64,000 nucleotides of DNA from contig PBMG01000022.1 of assembly GCA_002722565.1 (NCBI GenBank), forward strand, positions 1-64,000, written 5' to 3'. A program made the translations under genes and the position numbers. Below, piece by piece: positions 52,160 to 60,824 of this stretch. How positions within the stretch are numbered: position 1 is the stretch's first letter; each line of letters starts with the position of its first letter. Source of the DNA: Acidimicrobiaceae bacterium. Its GTDB lineage: Bacteria; Actinomycetota; Acidimicrobiia; Acidimicrobiales; Poriferisodalaceae. The notes under the pieces are model-generated. The model was not told where the DNA came from. It saw only the letters and a list, made by a program, of their open reading frames with translations, and ran no database searches.

Positions 52160-52591
52160 CTAGGTGTTGTAGCCAGGTGGAGGGCCAAAGGCGCCGCTGA
52201 GATCCGGTGGCCCTTGATAAAGCCAAGTCAATGTTCTGCTGGAGAATTTCCAACCTTCAGACCCCTTCTGATAGGTGTCATCGTAATGGCCTAGATAGAA
52301 CAAGGATTTCCCGGATTTAGCTTTAGCGAACTCACATATATACCAGCGTCCCTCGCCGCTGTCCCCACTTGTAGTTGCCGTGCCGTTGAAGGTCATCTGA
52401 TTCACTGCTTCGAACAGTTCCATCGAGGTCTGCATGGCTTGTCTTAGCGCGTCGTGTCCCTGAACTGGCCCACGACCAATGTCCCATACGGCGTCGCTGG
52501 TCCAAAGTTCAAGCCAACTCTTCTGATCGTTCTTGCAGACGTGATCACAATAAGAGTGGACAAGGTGTCTTATCGACTCGATCTCATTCAT
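52160..52591 (-). CDS. NTF2/SnoaL-like protein, possible oxygenase small subunit
   Basis: A cone-shaped NTF2-fold protein of 143 residues. Typical elements are the N-terminal helix IESIRHLVHSYCDHVCKND, LELWTSDAVWDIG, the middle helix HDALRQAMQTSM and the final TLTWLYQGP strand. Beta subunits of ring-hydroxylating oxygenases have the same fold. The gene starts 10 bp after the Rieske alpha subunit, so a structural partner or a product-binding cyclase/isomerase are the main options. Confidence 0.82.
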   Translation of the reverse strand: MNEIESIRHLVHSYCDHVCKNDQKSWLELWTSDAVWDIGRGPVQGHDALRQAMQTSMELFEAVNQMTFNGTATTSGDSGEGRWYICEFAKAKSGKSLFYLGHYDDTYQKGSEGWKFSSRTLTWLYQGPPDLSGAFGPPPGYNT

Positions 52592-52601
52592 TGAGGTGAG
52601 G

Positions 52602-53984
52602 TTACTTTGGGCCAGCTAGGTAGTGTTCGAGAGTTTCGTGAAAATGCCGTATGCGGCTCTCTTGGTAAGCCGCCAAGGTGACGGCCCCTCTTTTGCTGGC
52701 CTGTAGGCCTCGTTGAATGCGAATCAGATTGTCGGTGTCCTGGTCGACAACCATCCCTGCGCCTCCGAGCGCTGCAGCATCGGTCCAACTGTCGTTGAGT
52801 CCCAGTTTCGTTATAGCGCCGGGTGGTGGGGGTGGTCCTTCGTCGGGATTGGCGAACAGCAACATGATTTCCATGATTGAGCTATGTGGGTCGTTGCCGT
52901 TAGGCCGAAAGCGGTAGCAGATCGGCACGCCTTGACCTCCCCAAGGCACCAGATTTGGAAAGAGAAAGTACTCGATGGCGTCAAGCGCTTCAGATGTTGA
53001 AAGGTGTGACATGTCCGCGCGAGCCGAGATACCAAGTTTCTCTCTGGCCCGGTTGGCGAGAAGGTCCCGCACGCGATCACCTTCCTGGGGAATGATCGGA
53101 TCACCTCCATGGAAAGGAACATCTCTCTGCATTTTTCGGATCGTTTCCTCTGGCGGAACTTCTCGGAGGTTAGGGCTGGGCATTCCTTCGAGCGTGATCA
53201 TCCTGTTCACGTGCCGGGAGCCCGGGAAGATGTCGTACTGGGTGTTCGCATCGGCTACGTAGGCGGCTGTTTGAGGGTGGGTTACACCAATGTGGTAGCT
53301 CTCGATGAAGGCTTCCAGTGCCAACTTCCAGTTACAGGGCATTATCTTTTCTACATGAGCTGCCTTCCAGCGGTCATCCAAAGGAAAATCTCGAAATTCG
53401 TCGTCTAGGACCTCTATGTAGGTTTCAAATGGCTCACATTCTTCGTCGAAATTTACAAAAACAAATCCGCCCCAGAAAGCGATCTTTGTTTTTGGTAAAC
53501 AGAACTCGTCAGGTTTGATGTCTGGGAAGTCCCAGCTATTGGGTATGTCGACTAACACACCTTCAAGGTCCCAAGTGAATCCGTGAAAGGGACACCTGAA
53601 GCGTTGAATATTGCCGCCCGTGGTTCGTAGCTGCGTTCCACGATGCAGACACGAATTGATGTAGGCACAGATTTCGGTTGGGCCTTCGCCCGTTCGCACG
53701 ACTATGACTGATTCGGTAGCAACTTCGTAGACAATGTGATCTCCGACATTGGCTAACTCTTCGAGCCGGCACGCCATTTGCCAGACCTTTCGCCAGACGT
53801 GCTCGACCTCCAAGTCATGCCACTCTTGGCTGAGGTACCGATCTGCAGATATCTCTCGGTTGTCGCTAAATTCTGGTGGGTATTCTCGAAGTAGAACTTC
53901 AGGTGGCCCAATGGCATCCGTGCTGAGAACGTCCTGAACAGTAGGTCCAGGCGCACGCCCCTTATGAGTCCCCTTCATGGTCAT
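52602..53984 (-). CDS. Rieske non-heme iron oxygenase, alpha subunit
   Basis: Ring-hydroxylating or demethylating oxygenase of 460 residues. The Rieske cluster ligands are Cys112, His114, Cys131 and His134 (SCLHRGTQ and RCPFHGFTWDLEG). The mononuclear iron site starts in EAFIESYHIGVTHPQ with two His; an Asp further on completes the triad. No ferredoxin or reductase gene is next to it, so electrons must come from elsewhere. It is followed by an NTF2-like gene and an MFS carrier, likely one operon. Confidence 0.92.
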   Translation of the reverse strand: MTMKGTHKGRAPGPTVQDVLSTDAIGPPEVLLREYPPEFSDNREISADRYLSQEWHDLEVEHVWRKVWQMACRLEELANVGDHIVYEVATESVIVVRTGEGPTEICAYINSCLHRGTQLRTTGGNIQRFRCPFHGFTWDLEGVLVDIPNSWDFPDIKPDEFCLPKTKIAFWGGFVFVNFDEECEPFETYIEVLDDEFRDFPLDDRWKAAHVEKIMPCNWKLALEAFIESYHIGVTHPQTAAYVADANTQYDIFPGSRHVNRMITLEGMPSPNLREVPPEETIRKMQRDVPFHGGDPIIPQEGDRVRDLLANRAREKLGISARADMSHLSTSEALDAIEYFLFPNLVPWGGQGVPICYRFRPNGNDPHSSIMEIMLLFANPDEGPPPPPGAITKLGLNDSWTDAAALGGAGMVVDQDTDNLIRIQRGLQASKRGAVTLAAYQESRIRHFHETLEHYLAGPK

Positions 53985-54022
53985 AAGTTAGCTTTAGACA
54001 GTAAACGGTGAGGCCAAAATCG

Positions 54023-54532
54023 TTAACGTCTCATATTGAGGGATGCAGCGTGTTCGTCTGAGTCTTCTGCTAGGGGACCTCCGTAGATTTCCATTTCGAA
54101 CCAATCGACGAATAAAGGATCTCTGGCTGGCTTCCATAGGGACCAAGCTGCCTTCGCGCCAGGGCTTTGCATCAGTCCTAACTTGAGAAGGTTCACGCGC
54201 ATGTCGAGTTGGTCCTGAGTGGCTAAACCGTTCTGTTGCTGTTCGTAGGTGTCGAATAGATCGACCAGCATGGTGTTGGTCCATAGTGTGACTCGCCACT
54301 GGTCTTCGCTTGTCAGTTCCTTTGACGAAAAATCTTTCGCTAGAAAGGAAACGAACTCTTCATTTTGGGTGGATGAAAGGTAACGCTCGTAAAGTCGGTT
54401 AGTCAGAGTGTGGCTGAATTGCGCTTTGGTGAGCTTTACGTTTAGTTGAGCTTCTCTAGCCAAATAAATTAGTGAGAGGGGCAAAAGAGCACCCTCGATT
54501 ATTTGGGCGATGATGCCTAAGTCATCTAACAC
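54023..54532 (-). CDS. Unknown protein with one N-terminal membrane segment
   Basis: I do not recognise this 169-residue protein. One hydrophobic helix (about residues 6-25, GIIAQIIEGALLPLSLIYLA) is followed by a soluble, mainly helical and acidic domain with several aromatic residues (FVDWFEMEIYGGP near the end). The GTG start has a strong AAGGAG 7 nt upstream, which supports a real gene. It lies upstream of the Rieske operon on the same strand, 38 bp before it, and may be transcribed with it. Confidence 0.7.
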   Translation of the reverse strand: MLDDLGIIAQIIEGALLPLSLIYLAREAQLNVKLTKAQFSHTLTNRLYERYLSSTQNEEFVSFLAKDFSSKELTSEDQWRVTLWTNTMLVDLFDTYEQQQNGLATQDQLDMRVNLLKLGLMQSPGAKAAWSLWKPARDPLFVDWFEMEIYGGPLAEDSDEHAASLNMRR

Positions 54533-54747
54533 GGTTATCTCCTTTTCTTGGACTCCAATGTCCTAGTGAGTGGTTAGTCATAGTCGAGTAAGTAACTGTT
54601 GCTTAACTTTGGGTTGAATTGTCGGGGTTAGGCCCTGTTTTCCAAGCAGCGGGTTACGATCATTTTGATCCGATAGCGGAGACACAATCCAATATTGGTT
54701 CTGAAGCTTTTGTCTTATTGAGCACTCCCTAGTGGCTGTGATCTACG

Positions 54748-55701
54748 GTGCACGACATGACTTCACATCCTTATTACGACCCCGAGGTGCGAGCGTATTT
54801 AGAGTCTCAACCATCTTTGGGAACGGTTAATTCTGACACCCTCGAAAGCGCAAGAAACTCTCGACTTCTTCGGAACGAAGGAGTCCTGCTTTCAGATGAG
54901 GTTGAGCGTGTCGATCACTACATCCCCGGGCTCGATGGTCATGAAGTAAGAGTTCGCGTCCATAGCGTGAAGCGCTCTGGAGAGCTGAAACCAGCGTTGT
55001 ATTGGACTCATGGCGGTGGGTATGTCCTAGGTGCTCCTGAACAGGACGATGATCGATTCGATCGTTGGTGTCAGCGCTTTGGTTTGGTGGGGGCAGCTGT
55101 GCAGTATCGCTTAGCGCCTGAACATCCGTACCCGAGCGGCCTAGAAGATTCCTATGCCGGCTTGAAGTGGTTGAAGGAGCATGGAGAGTCAGTGGGCGTT
55201 GACGTGAACCGAATCGGTATCGGCGGTCCGAGTGCTGGTGGTGGTATGGCTGCAGCATTAGCTCTGCTGGTTCGAGATCGGGGAGAATTCGAGATCGACT
55301 ATCAGCTCCTCATATACCCGATGATTGATGACACTCGAACGACTACAACGGCCGGATGGAACGTACCTATATGGGACCCGGAATCGAATTATTTTGGATG
55401 GAGTTCGTATCTCGGTGATCTATTCGGGACCGAAGATGTTCCTAGCCACGCGGCCCCCTCTAGGGAATCGGACCTTAGTAACTTGCCGACCACGTTCATC
55501 ATGACGGGGAGCCTAGACGGATTTGCAGACGAAGATATTGAGTACGCAAAGAGACTCAATCATGCGGGGGTACCTGTGGAGCTTCATGTTTATCCTGGCG
55601 CACCGCACGGTTTTGACGGTTTTGCTGCGCAAACCGCAGTAGCGAAACAGGCCAGATCTGATATCAACAATTTCCTAGCGCGAATGCTTGAGTCTGATTA
55701 G
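54748..55701 (+). CDS. Alpha/beta hydrolase (HSL-type esterase)
   Basis: Esterase/lipase of the hormone-sensitive lipase family, 317 residues. The oxyanion motif is HGGGYVLG, the nucleophile elbow GGPSAGGGMAAAL, the Asp is in MTGSLDGFADE and the His in PGAPHGFDGF. It hydrolyses short acyl esters; the natural substrate is unknown. GTG 54748 or ATG 54757 may be the start; neither has a strong ribosome site. It is convergent with the LLM monooxygenase. Confidence 0.92.
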   Translation: MHDMTSHPYYDPEVRAYLESQPSLGTVNSDTLESARNSRLLRNEGVLLSDEVERVDHYIPGLDGHEVRVRVHSVKRSGELKPALYWTHGGGYVLGAPEQDDDRFDRWCQRFGLVGAAVQYRLAPEHPYPSGLEDSYAGLKWLKEHGESVGVDVNRIGIGGPSAGGGMAAALALLVRDRGEFEIDYQLLIYPMIDDTRTTTTAGWNVPIWDPESNYFGWSSYLGDLFGTEDVPSHAAPSRESDLSNLPTTFIMTGSLDGFADEDIEYAKRLNHAGVPVELHVYPGAPHGFDGFAAQTAVAKQARSDINNFLARMLESD

Positions 55702-55704
55702 AGG

Positions 55705-56916
55705 TCAAGACTTTACGTAGAAAGATTCTCTTGCTTGAGATGGAGGAACAATAGGAATTTCCTCATCGCTGAGTGGTGCCATCCATTGTTTTCTTTCAAG
55801 GGCGGCTTCAATAAAAGGTGCAAGTTCGGTGTTTTTATCCTCGACTCGCTGATCCCTATGAGGAGCGAAATGAGGAAGGACTTCTTCGCCAAACAGTTCG
55901 AGACTTTCGCAGATGTCTTCGTGTCGATTCTTGCCGCCTTGCTGCAGAAATATGACTTGATCGACGCCCGCGGACTCGAATTCTTTTACCAGGGCTGTGT
56001 AATCCTCGGGAGTTCCGATACCTGGAGCCCCGATAGTCGGTAAATCAGGTCCCCTGAGTTCTTCGTATTCCCCCCATAGATTGCTGCGTCCGGGCCGTGT
56101 TTCGTTGGCTACGAGTGCGTTGACCGCATACCTGAAGAATTGAAACCCGTCGATCCCACGGCGCATCGCCTCCTCGGCGTCTTTGTGGAGACTGAATCCA
56201 GCCACCATCGCTAAGTTCGCGTTTACGGTGTGTCCTAAGGGAACGCATTCTTCGCTTTTGATGATGTCGTAGTAGGTGTTTGCCCAATCCTTTGCTTCGT
56301 CAGGGTCTACGAAACTAAATGCGAGTGCCCCTAATCCATTCCGAGCGGCCACCTCAATGGTTGAGCGATTCGTGCAGGCAATCCACATTGGGGGGTGAGG
56401 CTTCTGCATAGGTTTCGGGACAACGTTGCGGCATGGCATTGAGAAGCCTTCACCCTCGAAACCTGGGTAGGGTTCCATAACCATCATGTTTGCGACTTGT
56501 TCGGCGGCTTCGAGTGATAGTTCTCTCTTGCGCCGGGCATTAATTTCGTAACCGCGAAGCTCTAAACGAGTGGCGCCTTCTCCGATACCGAATTCGACGC
56601 GTCCTCTCGATATGAGATCCAACATAGCGACAGTTTCCGCAGTACGAGACGGATGGTTGTAGTTCGGAATTACCTGGCGGATGCCTAAACCAATTCTTAT
56701 CCGTTCGGTCTTTGCCGCTAGGGAGGCTAGGAACACGTCTGATGCTGAGCAATGGGAATACTCCTCAAGAAAATGATGCTCGACCGCCCACGCGTGATCG
56801 ATGCCGATCTTGTCGGCTAAAACGATTTGTTCCGTCGCTTCTTCGATGAGACGTAACTCTGCTTCTTCGTCCCATGGTTTTGGCAATTGCAACTCGTAGA
56901 GCATTCCGAACTTCAT
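55705..56916 (-). CDS. LLM class flavin-dependent monooxygenase
   Basis: Luciferase-like monooxygenase, 403 residues. Motifs are ADKIGIDHAWAVEHHFLEEY, IRIGLGIRQVIPNYNHPSR, DLISRGRVEFGIGEGATRLE and PPMWIACTNRST. It is longer than the other two LLM proteins of the window through a C-terminal extension (about residues 325-403). GAGGAG ribosome site. The EHHF motif suggests FMN use. The substrate is unknown. Confidence 0.88.
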   Translation of the reverse strand: MKFGMLYELQLPKPWDEEAELRLIEEATEQIVLADKIGIDHAWAVEHHFLEEYSHCSASDVFLASLAAKTERIRIGLGIRQVIPNYNHPSRTAETVAMLDLISRGRVEFGIGEGATRLELRGYEINARRKRELSLEAAEQVANMMVMEPYPGFEGEGFSMPCRNVVPKPMQKPHPPMWIACTNRSTIEVAARNGLGALAFSFVDPDEAKDWANTYYDIIKSEECVPLGHTVNANLAMVAGFSLHKDAEEAMRRGIDGFQFFRYAVNALVANETRPGRSNLWGEYEELRGPDLPTIGAPGIGTPEDYTALVKEFESAGVDQVIFLQQGGKNRHEDICESLELFGEEVLPHFAPHRDQRVEDKNTELAPFIEAALERKQWMAPLSDEEIPIVPPSQARESFYVKS

Positions 56917-57000
56917 ATTTACTCCTCTGCTGAAGCCAACCTGACGCTACAAGGCTGATCCTAAGACATTCAGGTCTTTGATGAGACCCCAAGAGTGCTT

Positions 57001-57792
57001 TCAGGATCTAGAAAGTAAAAGGCTCGTTGATAATCCCTTAGCGACTAAGGATTGTTCCTGCCAGACTTCTGTTTCAACGGTCGCTAAACCACCTGAGATT
57101 TCGCGACATATAGCGATGGCAACTAAATCTTGGCGTGTGGCTGGTCCCGAGAATCGAAGCGACAGGTCCGGGTTGGGGTGGGGGACCCACGTACCCCTAG
57201 GAAGAACAGCATCAACGGGTGGACCGACTGAAAGGTCAGCGGCTAGACAAGCACCCTCGCTACCGTCAGTGGTTGTTTCCCATGGGACTGTGACCAATGT
57301 CGCGATAGAAGCACCGACGCGAGATGCCCTCGGACGGGCGGTGTCTATGATCGGAACCTCAACTCCTTCTGGTTTTCGCCAAGGTTTAGAATTTTCGGAC
57401 AAGTCAGAGGGTGGAGGTCCTAAGAGACCGCTATCTCGGTTAGCTGCTTGGATATCGGTTCTTAGGGATTCGGGAGCAGCGAAGACTACGCGTGCTTCGG
57501 TGGTTGGGGTACCTGAATCGTCGCTGAATTCAACTCGAAGAATTGTGATGCTTCGTCCAGATGAAAGAGTTGTGACTTGGGCTGTTGCTTGTGTAGTTGA
57601 TAAACCGCGAAGGAAATGTATATCGAGGCCAGCTGCGATCCGGTTCGGCTCGACCGTGCGTCCTAAAGCAATGGCTGCGGCTGCTAAGGCGCCCCCGGTG
57701 ACGCCTCCAAAAGCTCCGTGAATTTCGGCGGGCATATGTAGGTGCCACGCTTGATTCTTCGAAGAGGCGTCAAAGTACTCCAAAGGTGTCAT
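57001..57792 (-). CDS. Acyl-CoA thioesterase-like double-hotdog protein
   Basis: Thioesterase-superfamily protein of 263 residues with two hotdog-like halves. The first has HMPAEIHGAFGGVTGGALAA (helix-proximal glycine-rich turn), then LDIHFLRGLSTTQATAQVT and ITILRVEFSDDSG. The second half has VGPPVDAVLPRGTWVPHPNP, then LDLSLRFSG-like and LATVETEVWQ strands, as in TesB-type enzymes. It would release CoA from acyl-CoA, fitting the surrounding CoA metabolism. ATG start; monocistronic. Confidence 0.82.
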   Translation of the reverse strand: MTPLEYFDASSKNQAWHLHMPAEIHGAFGGVTGGALAAAAIALGRTVEPNRIAAGLDIHFLRGLSTTQATAQVTTLSSGRSITILRVEFSDDSGTPTTEARVVFAAPESLRTDIQAANRDSGLLGPPPSDLSENSKPWRKPEGVEVPIIDTARPRASRVGASIATLVTVPWETTTDGSEGACLAADLSVGPPVDAVLPRGTWVPHPNPDLSLRFSGPATRQDLVAIAICREISGGLATVETEVWQEQSLVAKGLSTSLLLSRS

Positions 57793-57879
57793 AAAGATAG
57801 CCCTTCACCCTAATCGGATATATCTAGAGGGTAGGCCTCGTTGCTCTTCGGTCCGAACTGTTCGGGCTAGCTTGATTAC

Positions 57880-58266
57880 ATGGAAGGTAATAACACTTCA
57901 GCGGCGCACCAAATGGCGCGATTGGAGAAGTTGGCTGCCGCCTCCAAAGAGCTGCCGCTGGTGATGTTGAATATCAATAAATATCGCCCGGAAGTCGATT
58001 TTCCTGGAGGGGAAAGTTACACCGCATATATGGAGTCAATTAGTTATTCGGTTGGAGAGGTTGGAGGTTCTGTTTTGTGGCGCTCACCGGTCCGCGGTTC
58101 GGTAGTGGGCGACCTTGAAGGTTTTCACGAAGTTCTAGCAGTGTGGTATCCAAGCCATAAAGCATTCCTTGAGTTACCTAACGCAGATGGCGCTAGAGAA
58201 ATGTTTCGCTACAGGAGGACATGCGTGGAGGAAGCCCACATTCTTGAATTGCCGGACATTAGTTAG
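57880..58266 (+). CDS. DUF1330-like dimeric alpha/beta-barrel protein
   Basis: Small protein of 128 residues. It has an N-terminal helix (ARLEKLAAASKELP), then a ferredoxin-like fold with LVMLNINKYRP, YTAYMESISYSV, LAVWYPSHKAFLELPNA and a closing helix. This resembles the DUF1330 family, whose function is not established. It lies divergent from the thioesterase. Confidence 0.65.
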   Translation: MEGNNTSAAHQMARLEKLAAASKELPLVMLNINKYRPEVDFPGGESYTAYMESISYSVGEVGGSVLWRSPVRGSVVGDLEGFHEVLAVWYPSHKAFLELPNADGAREMFRYRRTCVEEAHILELPDIS

Positions 58267-58391
58267 TTGAGTCGCTTAGCTTGAGGCCTATGACGGCTTT
58301 GAGCCTTCCAGGGGCACCCCAGAGTTCTAGGCGCAGAACATCAGATGGAAAGTTGCGCTAGAGACAGCTGAAACGTTTAAGCGTTTAAAGA

Positions 58392-59198
58392 TTATCGACC
58401 GAGAAATTTGGGAGGTCGTTTCTCCATAAAGGCCGAGGGTCCTTCCACCGCATCTTCGGTTTTGGCCAGAGTTTCTCCTATTTGGGTTTCCAGAAGTAGG
58501 GCCTCTGACTCTTCTAGGTCTGCTGACTTTCGAACTACTTGCCGAGCTGCTTGGACAGCTAATGGCGCGTTCGATGCGATAATTTGAGCGAGCTCTATCG
58601 CTGAAGCCAAGGTTTCAGATACCGGGACCAGACGATTAAATAATCCCGAGTGAGCTAAATCGTCGCTGACAATTGGCTTCGCGCCAAGCAGCATCTCCAT
58701 TGCCAACGCACCCGGCAGGTGTCGCCTGAGTAAGGCGGTGCCACCCATGCCTGGGATAAGACCTAGAGCAACCTCGGATAGGCCTAGCTTTACTCCTTGT
58801 GCGACTACTCGAAGGTCACAAGCAAGTACAAGCTCCATGCCTCCTGCGATCGCGTGACCGTTGACTGCAGCGATGAGTGGTTTGCCGATGTCGTAACCTA
58901 CGAGAGTCGCCCGCCGTAACAACTCTCTGTCTTCGAATATGGCTTGCTCGAACTGGTCTTGTGGTTCTCGAGAGCCCGTGATGAGGGGAATTGTGGTTCC
59001 TAAGTCGAAGCCGGAACAAAAAGTTGAATTATCGGCCCCTGTAAGAACCACGACCCAAACTTCAGAGTCCGCTTTGATGCTTTCCCAAAGTTCTGCGAGA
59101 CCCACTATGAGCTCTGGGCTAAGCGAATTTCGAGCCTCAGGTCGGTTGAGCGTCACCAGACCAACATGGTCCTCCAACCGATATTCGAGAACCGCCAT
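58392..59198 (-). CDS. Enoyl-CoA hydratase/isomerase (crotonase family)
   Basis: Crotonase-fold protein of 268 residues acting on acyl-CoA esters. The oxyanion-hole segments are NSTFCSGFDLG and the second turn AIAGGMELVLACDLRV; a catalytic acidic residue is likely in LGLSEVALGLIPGMGGTALL. It begins 1 nt after the stop of the PhyH dioxygenase, so the two are co-transcribed and translationally coupled. Confidence 0.92.
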   Translation of the reverse strand: MAVLEYRLEDHVGLVTLNRPEARNSLSPELIVGLAELWESIKADSEVWVVVLTGADNSTFCSGFDLGTTIPLITGSREPQDQFEQAIFEDRELLRRATLVGYDIGKPLIAAVNGHAIAGGMELVLACDLRVVAQGVKLGLSEVALGLIPGMGGTALLRRHLPGALAMEMLLGAKPIVSDDLAHSGLFNRLVPVSETLASAIELAQIIASNAPLAVQAARQVVRKSADLEESEALLLETQIGETLAKTEDAVEGPSAFMEKRPPKFLGR

Positions 59199-59199
59199 A

Positions 59200-60372
59200 T
59201 CAAATCCCTATGTCTCGTAAGTTGTAATCGCGTAAATGTGATTTTGTTTCTTCGCTCCACACGAATTGTTCTTCAATCCCTCTGAAGGGTTCGTATACAT
59301 AACGATCTTCATCAGGAAAATGTTGTGACCGAGCGTCGATCCCCCAGGCGATGGCCTTTGAGCGTTCAAAGATGTATTCCTCGTCATACTCTGACACTGG
59401 GTTGTGGACACCCCCACTTCGTATTCCGAGAACCGACGACCGACGATGAAATCCGAAATTAATTGTCACTCTGACATTTGAGCTCGTGTTGGCGAAGGAG
59501 CCATGAACTGCTTGTCGACTAGTCATCGCCACGTCACCAGGCCCGCAGATGACTGGGACGGCTTCAGGAAGCCGATCCGAACCGGCGTCTTCGACCATCT
59601 TCTTAATATTTATTTTGCCAACGCTATGTGAACCTGGAACCACCCAGAGTCCATTAGCTGCATCGCAACCGTATAGCTGAGCCATGAAGTTGAAGCCATG
59701 AGTGTGGTTATCTAATTCGGGACTATCCCAATGAGTCCAACCGTCCTGATGCCAAGCGACGGAACCGCCCAGTCCGGGCTGCTTCAGCCACACGGCTTCG
59801 TTGAAAGGAGTGAAATCGGGTCCGTTGATACCTTCGGCGACTCTAAGTAGGTCTGGGTGCCCATACAGCCTTAGACAGGCGTCAGAAAACTGCAGTGACC
59901 CTAGAAATAACTGAACAACGTAGTCGGGTGCCTCAGTGGGTGGGGCGGGGTCATTCATTTTTGCTTGGTGGCGGCCGTAGGAAGCATCGGTGCCACCAAG
60001 AGGGTCTGACAAGGGCCGCACCCAACTGATGTTTCTAGCTGTAAGACCTACGCCTAATGCCGTATTGCCATATTTGTCTACTTCAGCGTCTTTGGTGATA
60101 GGTGACCTTTCAAGCATGTCCGCTACATCAGCTTCGATTTCCTTAAGTTCTTCCTCCTTAATGACCTCTGTGAAGATATAAAAGCCATGTCGGTTATAAG
60201 AGTCCACTATGTCTCGATGTAGACGTCCGTCAGATCCAAAGCGGATAGGTCCGCGGTTGTCTAACTCGAGAGCCCGCGATGTACCTCGCTCGCGATAGCT
60301 GACCATGGCTTCTTCGTCAGCTCCGTAGTCAACAATCGGAACTTGCACCAATGGAAGTGTTGTATCGACCAT
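59200..60372 (-). CDS. Phytanoyl-CoA dioxygenase (PhyH) family protein
   Basis: Fe(II)/2-oxoglutarate dioxygenase, 390 residues. Iron ligands are His208 and Asp210 (VAWHQDGWTHWD) and the later His in SRQAVHGSFANTSSN; the 2OG Arg follows in NVRVTINFG. Together with the coupled crotonase this suggests alpha-hydroxylation of a branched acyl-CoA followed by hydration or cleavage. It is about 100 residues longer than the PhyH protein at 50125-50997. Confidence 0.9.
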   Translation of the reverse strand: MVDTTLPLVQVPIVDYGADEEAMVSYRERGTSRALELDNRGPIRFGSDGRLHRDIVDSYNRHGFYIFTEVIKEEELKEIEADVADMLERSPITKDAEVDKYGNTALGVGLTARNISWVRPLSDPLGGTDASYGRHQAKMNDPAPPTEAPDYVVQLFLGSLQFSDACLRLYGHPDLLRVAEGINGPDFTPFNEAVWLKQPGLGGSVAWHQDGWTHWDSPELDNHTHGFNFMAQLYGCDAANGLWVVPGSHSVGKINIKKMVEDAGSDRLPEAVPVICGPGDVAMTSRQAVHGSFANTSSNVRVTINFGFHRRSSVLGIRSGGVHNPVSEYDEEYIFERSKAIAWGIDARSQHFPDEDRYVYEPFRGIEEQFVWSEETKSHLRDYNLRDIGI

Positions 60373-60470
60373 GCTCTTTGAATTTAGTCCTTTTTGTGGG
60401 TGGTGGTTTTCAGTAGAACACCTGTAGCGATAGGGACGCTTGATCGAGTGTGTTGCTGTACGGTCCCACT

Positions 60471-60824
60471 ATGCGTCTAGTCGAGAATTACATACGCGGT
60501 TTACTCAACTATGCGAACTTCGGTGGTAGGGCTAGCCGATCCGAATATTGGTGGTTTGCGGGCGCGAATCTGACCCTTGCCACAATTTTTTGGACCCTCG
60601 GGAAGTTAGGTTCGCCCCTGGGGAGTCTCAGCCTTCTATATGCGATAGTTCTTTTGTTACCTAATTTGTCGATAACCGTCCGACGTCTTCACGATGTAGG
60701 TCGCAGCGGATGGTGGTTGCCGCTCGGCATATTGCCGACGCCGTTGGTATTCCTCATTCTCTTCTTCATGTGTCAATCAGGAGAGGAAGAAGCTAATCGT
60801 TTCGGTCCACCCTCTGTCGGCTAG
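60471..60824 (+). CDS. DUF805 family membrane protein
   Basis: Small membrane protein with the DUF805 signature: YANFGGRASRSEYWWF, then hydrophobic segments and ITVRRLHDVGRSGWW. Three to four transmembrane helices are expected in 117 residues, with a polar C-terminus (FGPPSVG). The function is unknown. ATG 60471 is chosen over TTG 60450 because family members begin just before the amphipathic NYIRGLLNY region. It is convergent with fumC. Confidence 0.9.
   Translation: MRLVENYIRGLLNYANFGGRASRSEYWWFAGANLTLATIFWTLGKLGSPLGSLSLLYAIVLLLPNLSITVRRLHDVGRSGWWLPLGILPTPLVFLILFFMCQSGEEEANRFGPPSVG

Noticed and set aside
56978-57721. 247-codon plus-strand frame
   Set aside because: It is antisense to the thioesterase gene with low-complexity serine/arginine/proline composition; the minus-strand protein has recognisable hotdog motifs.
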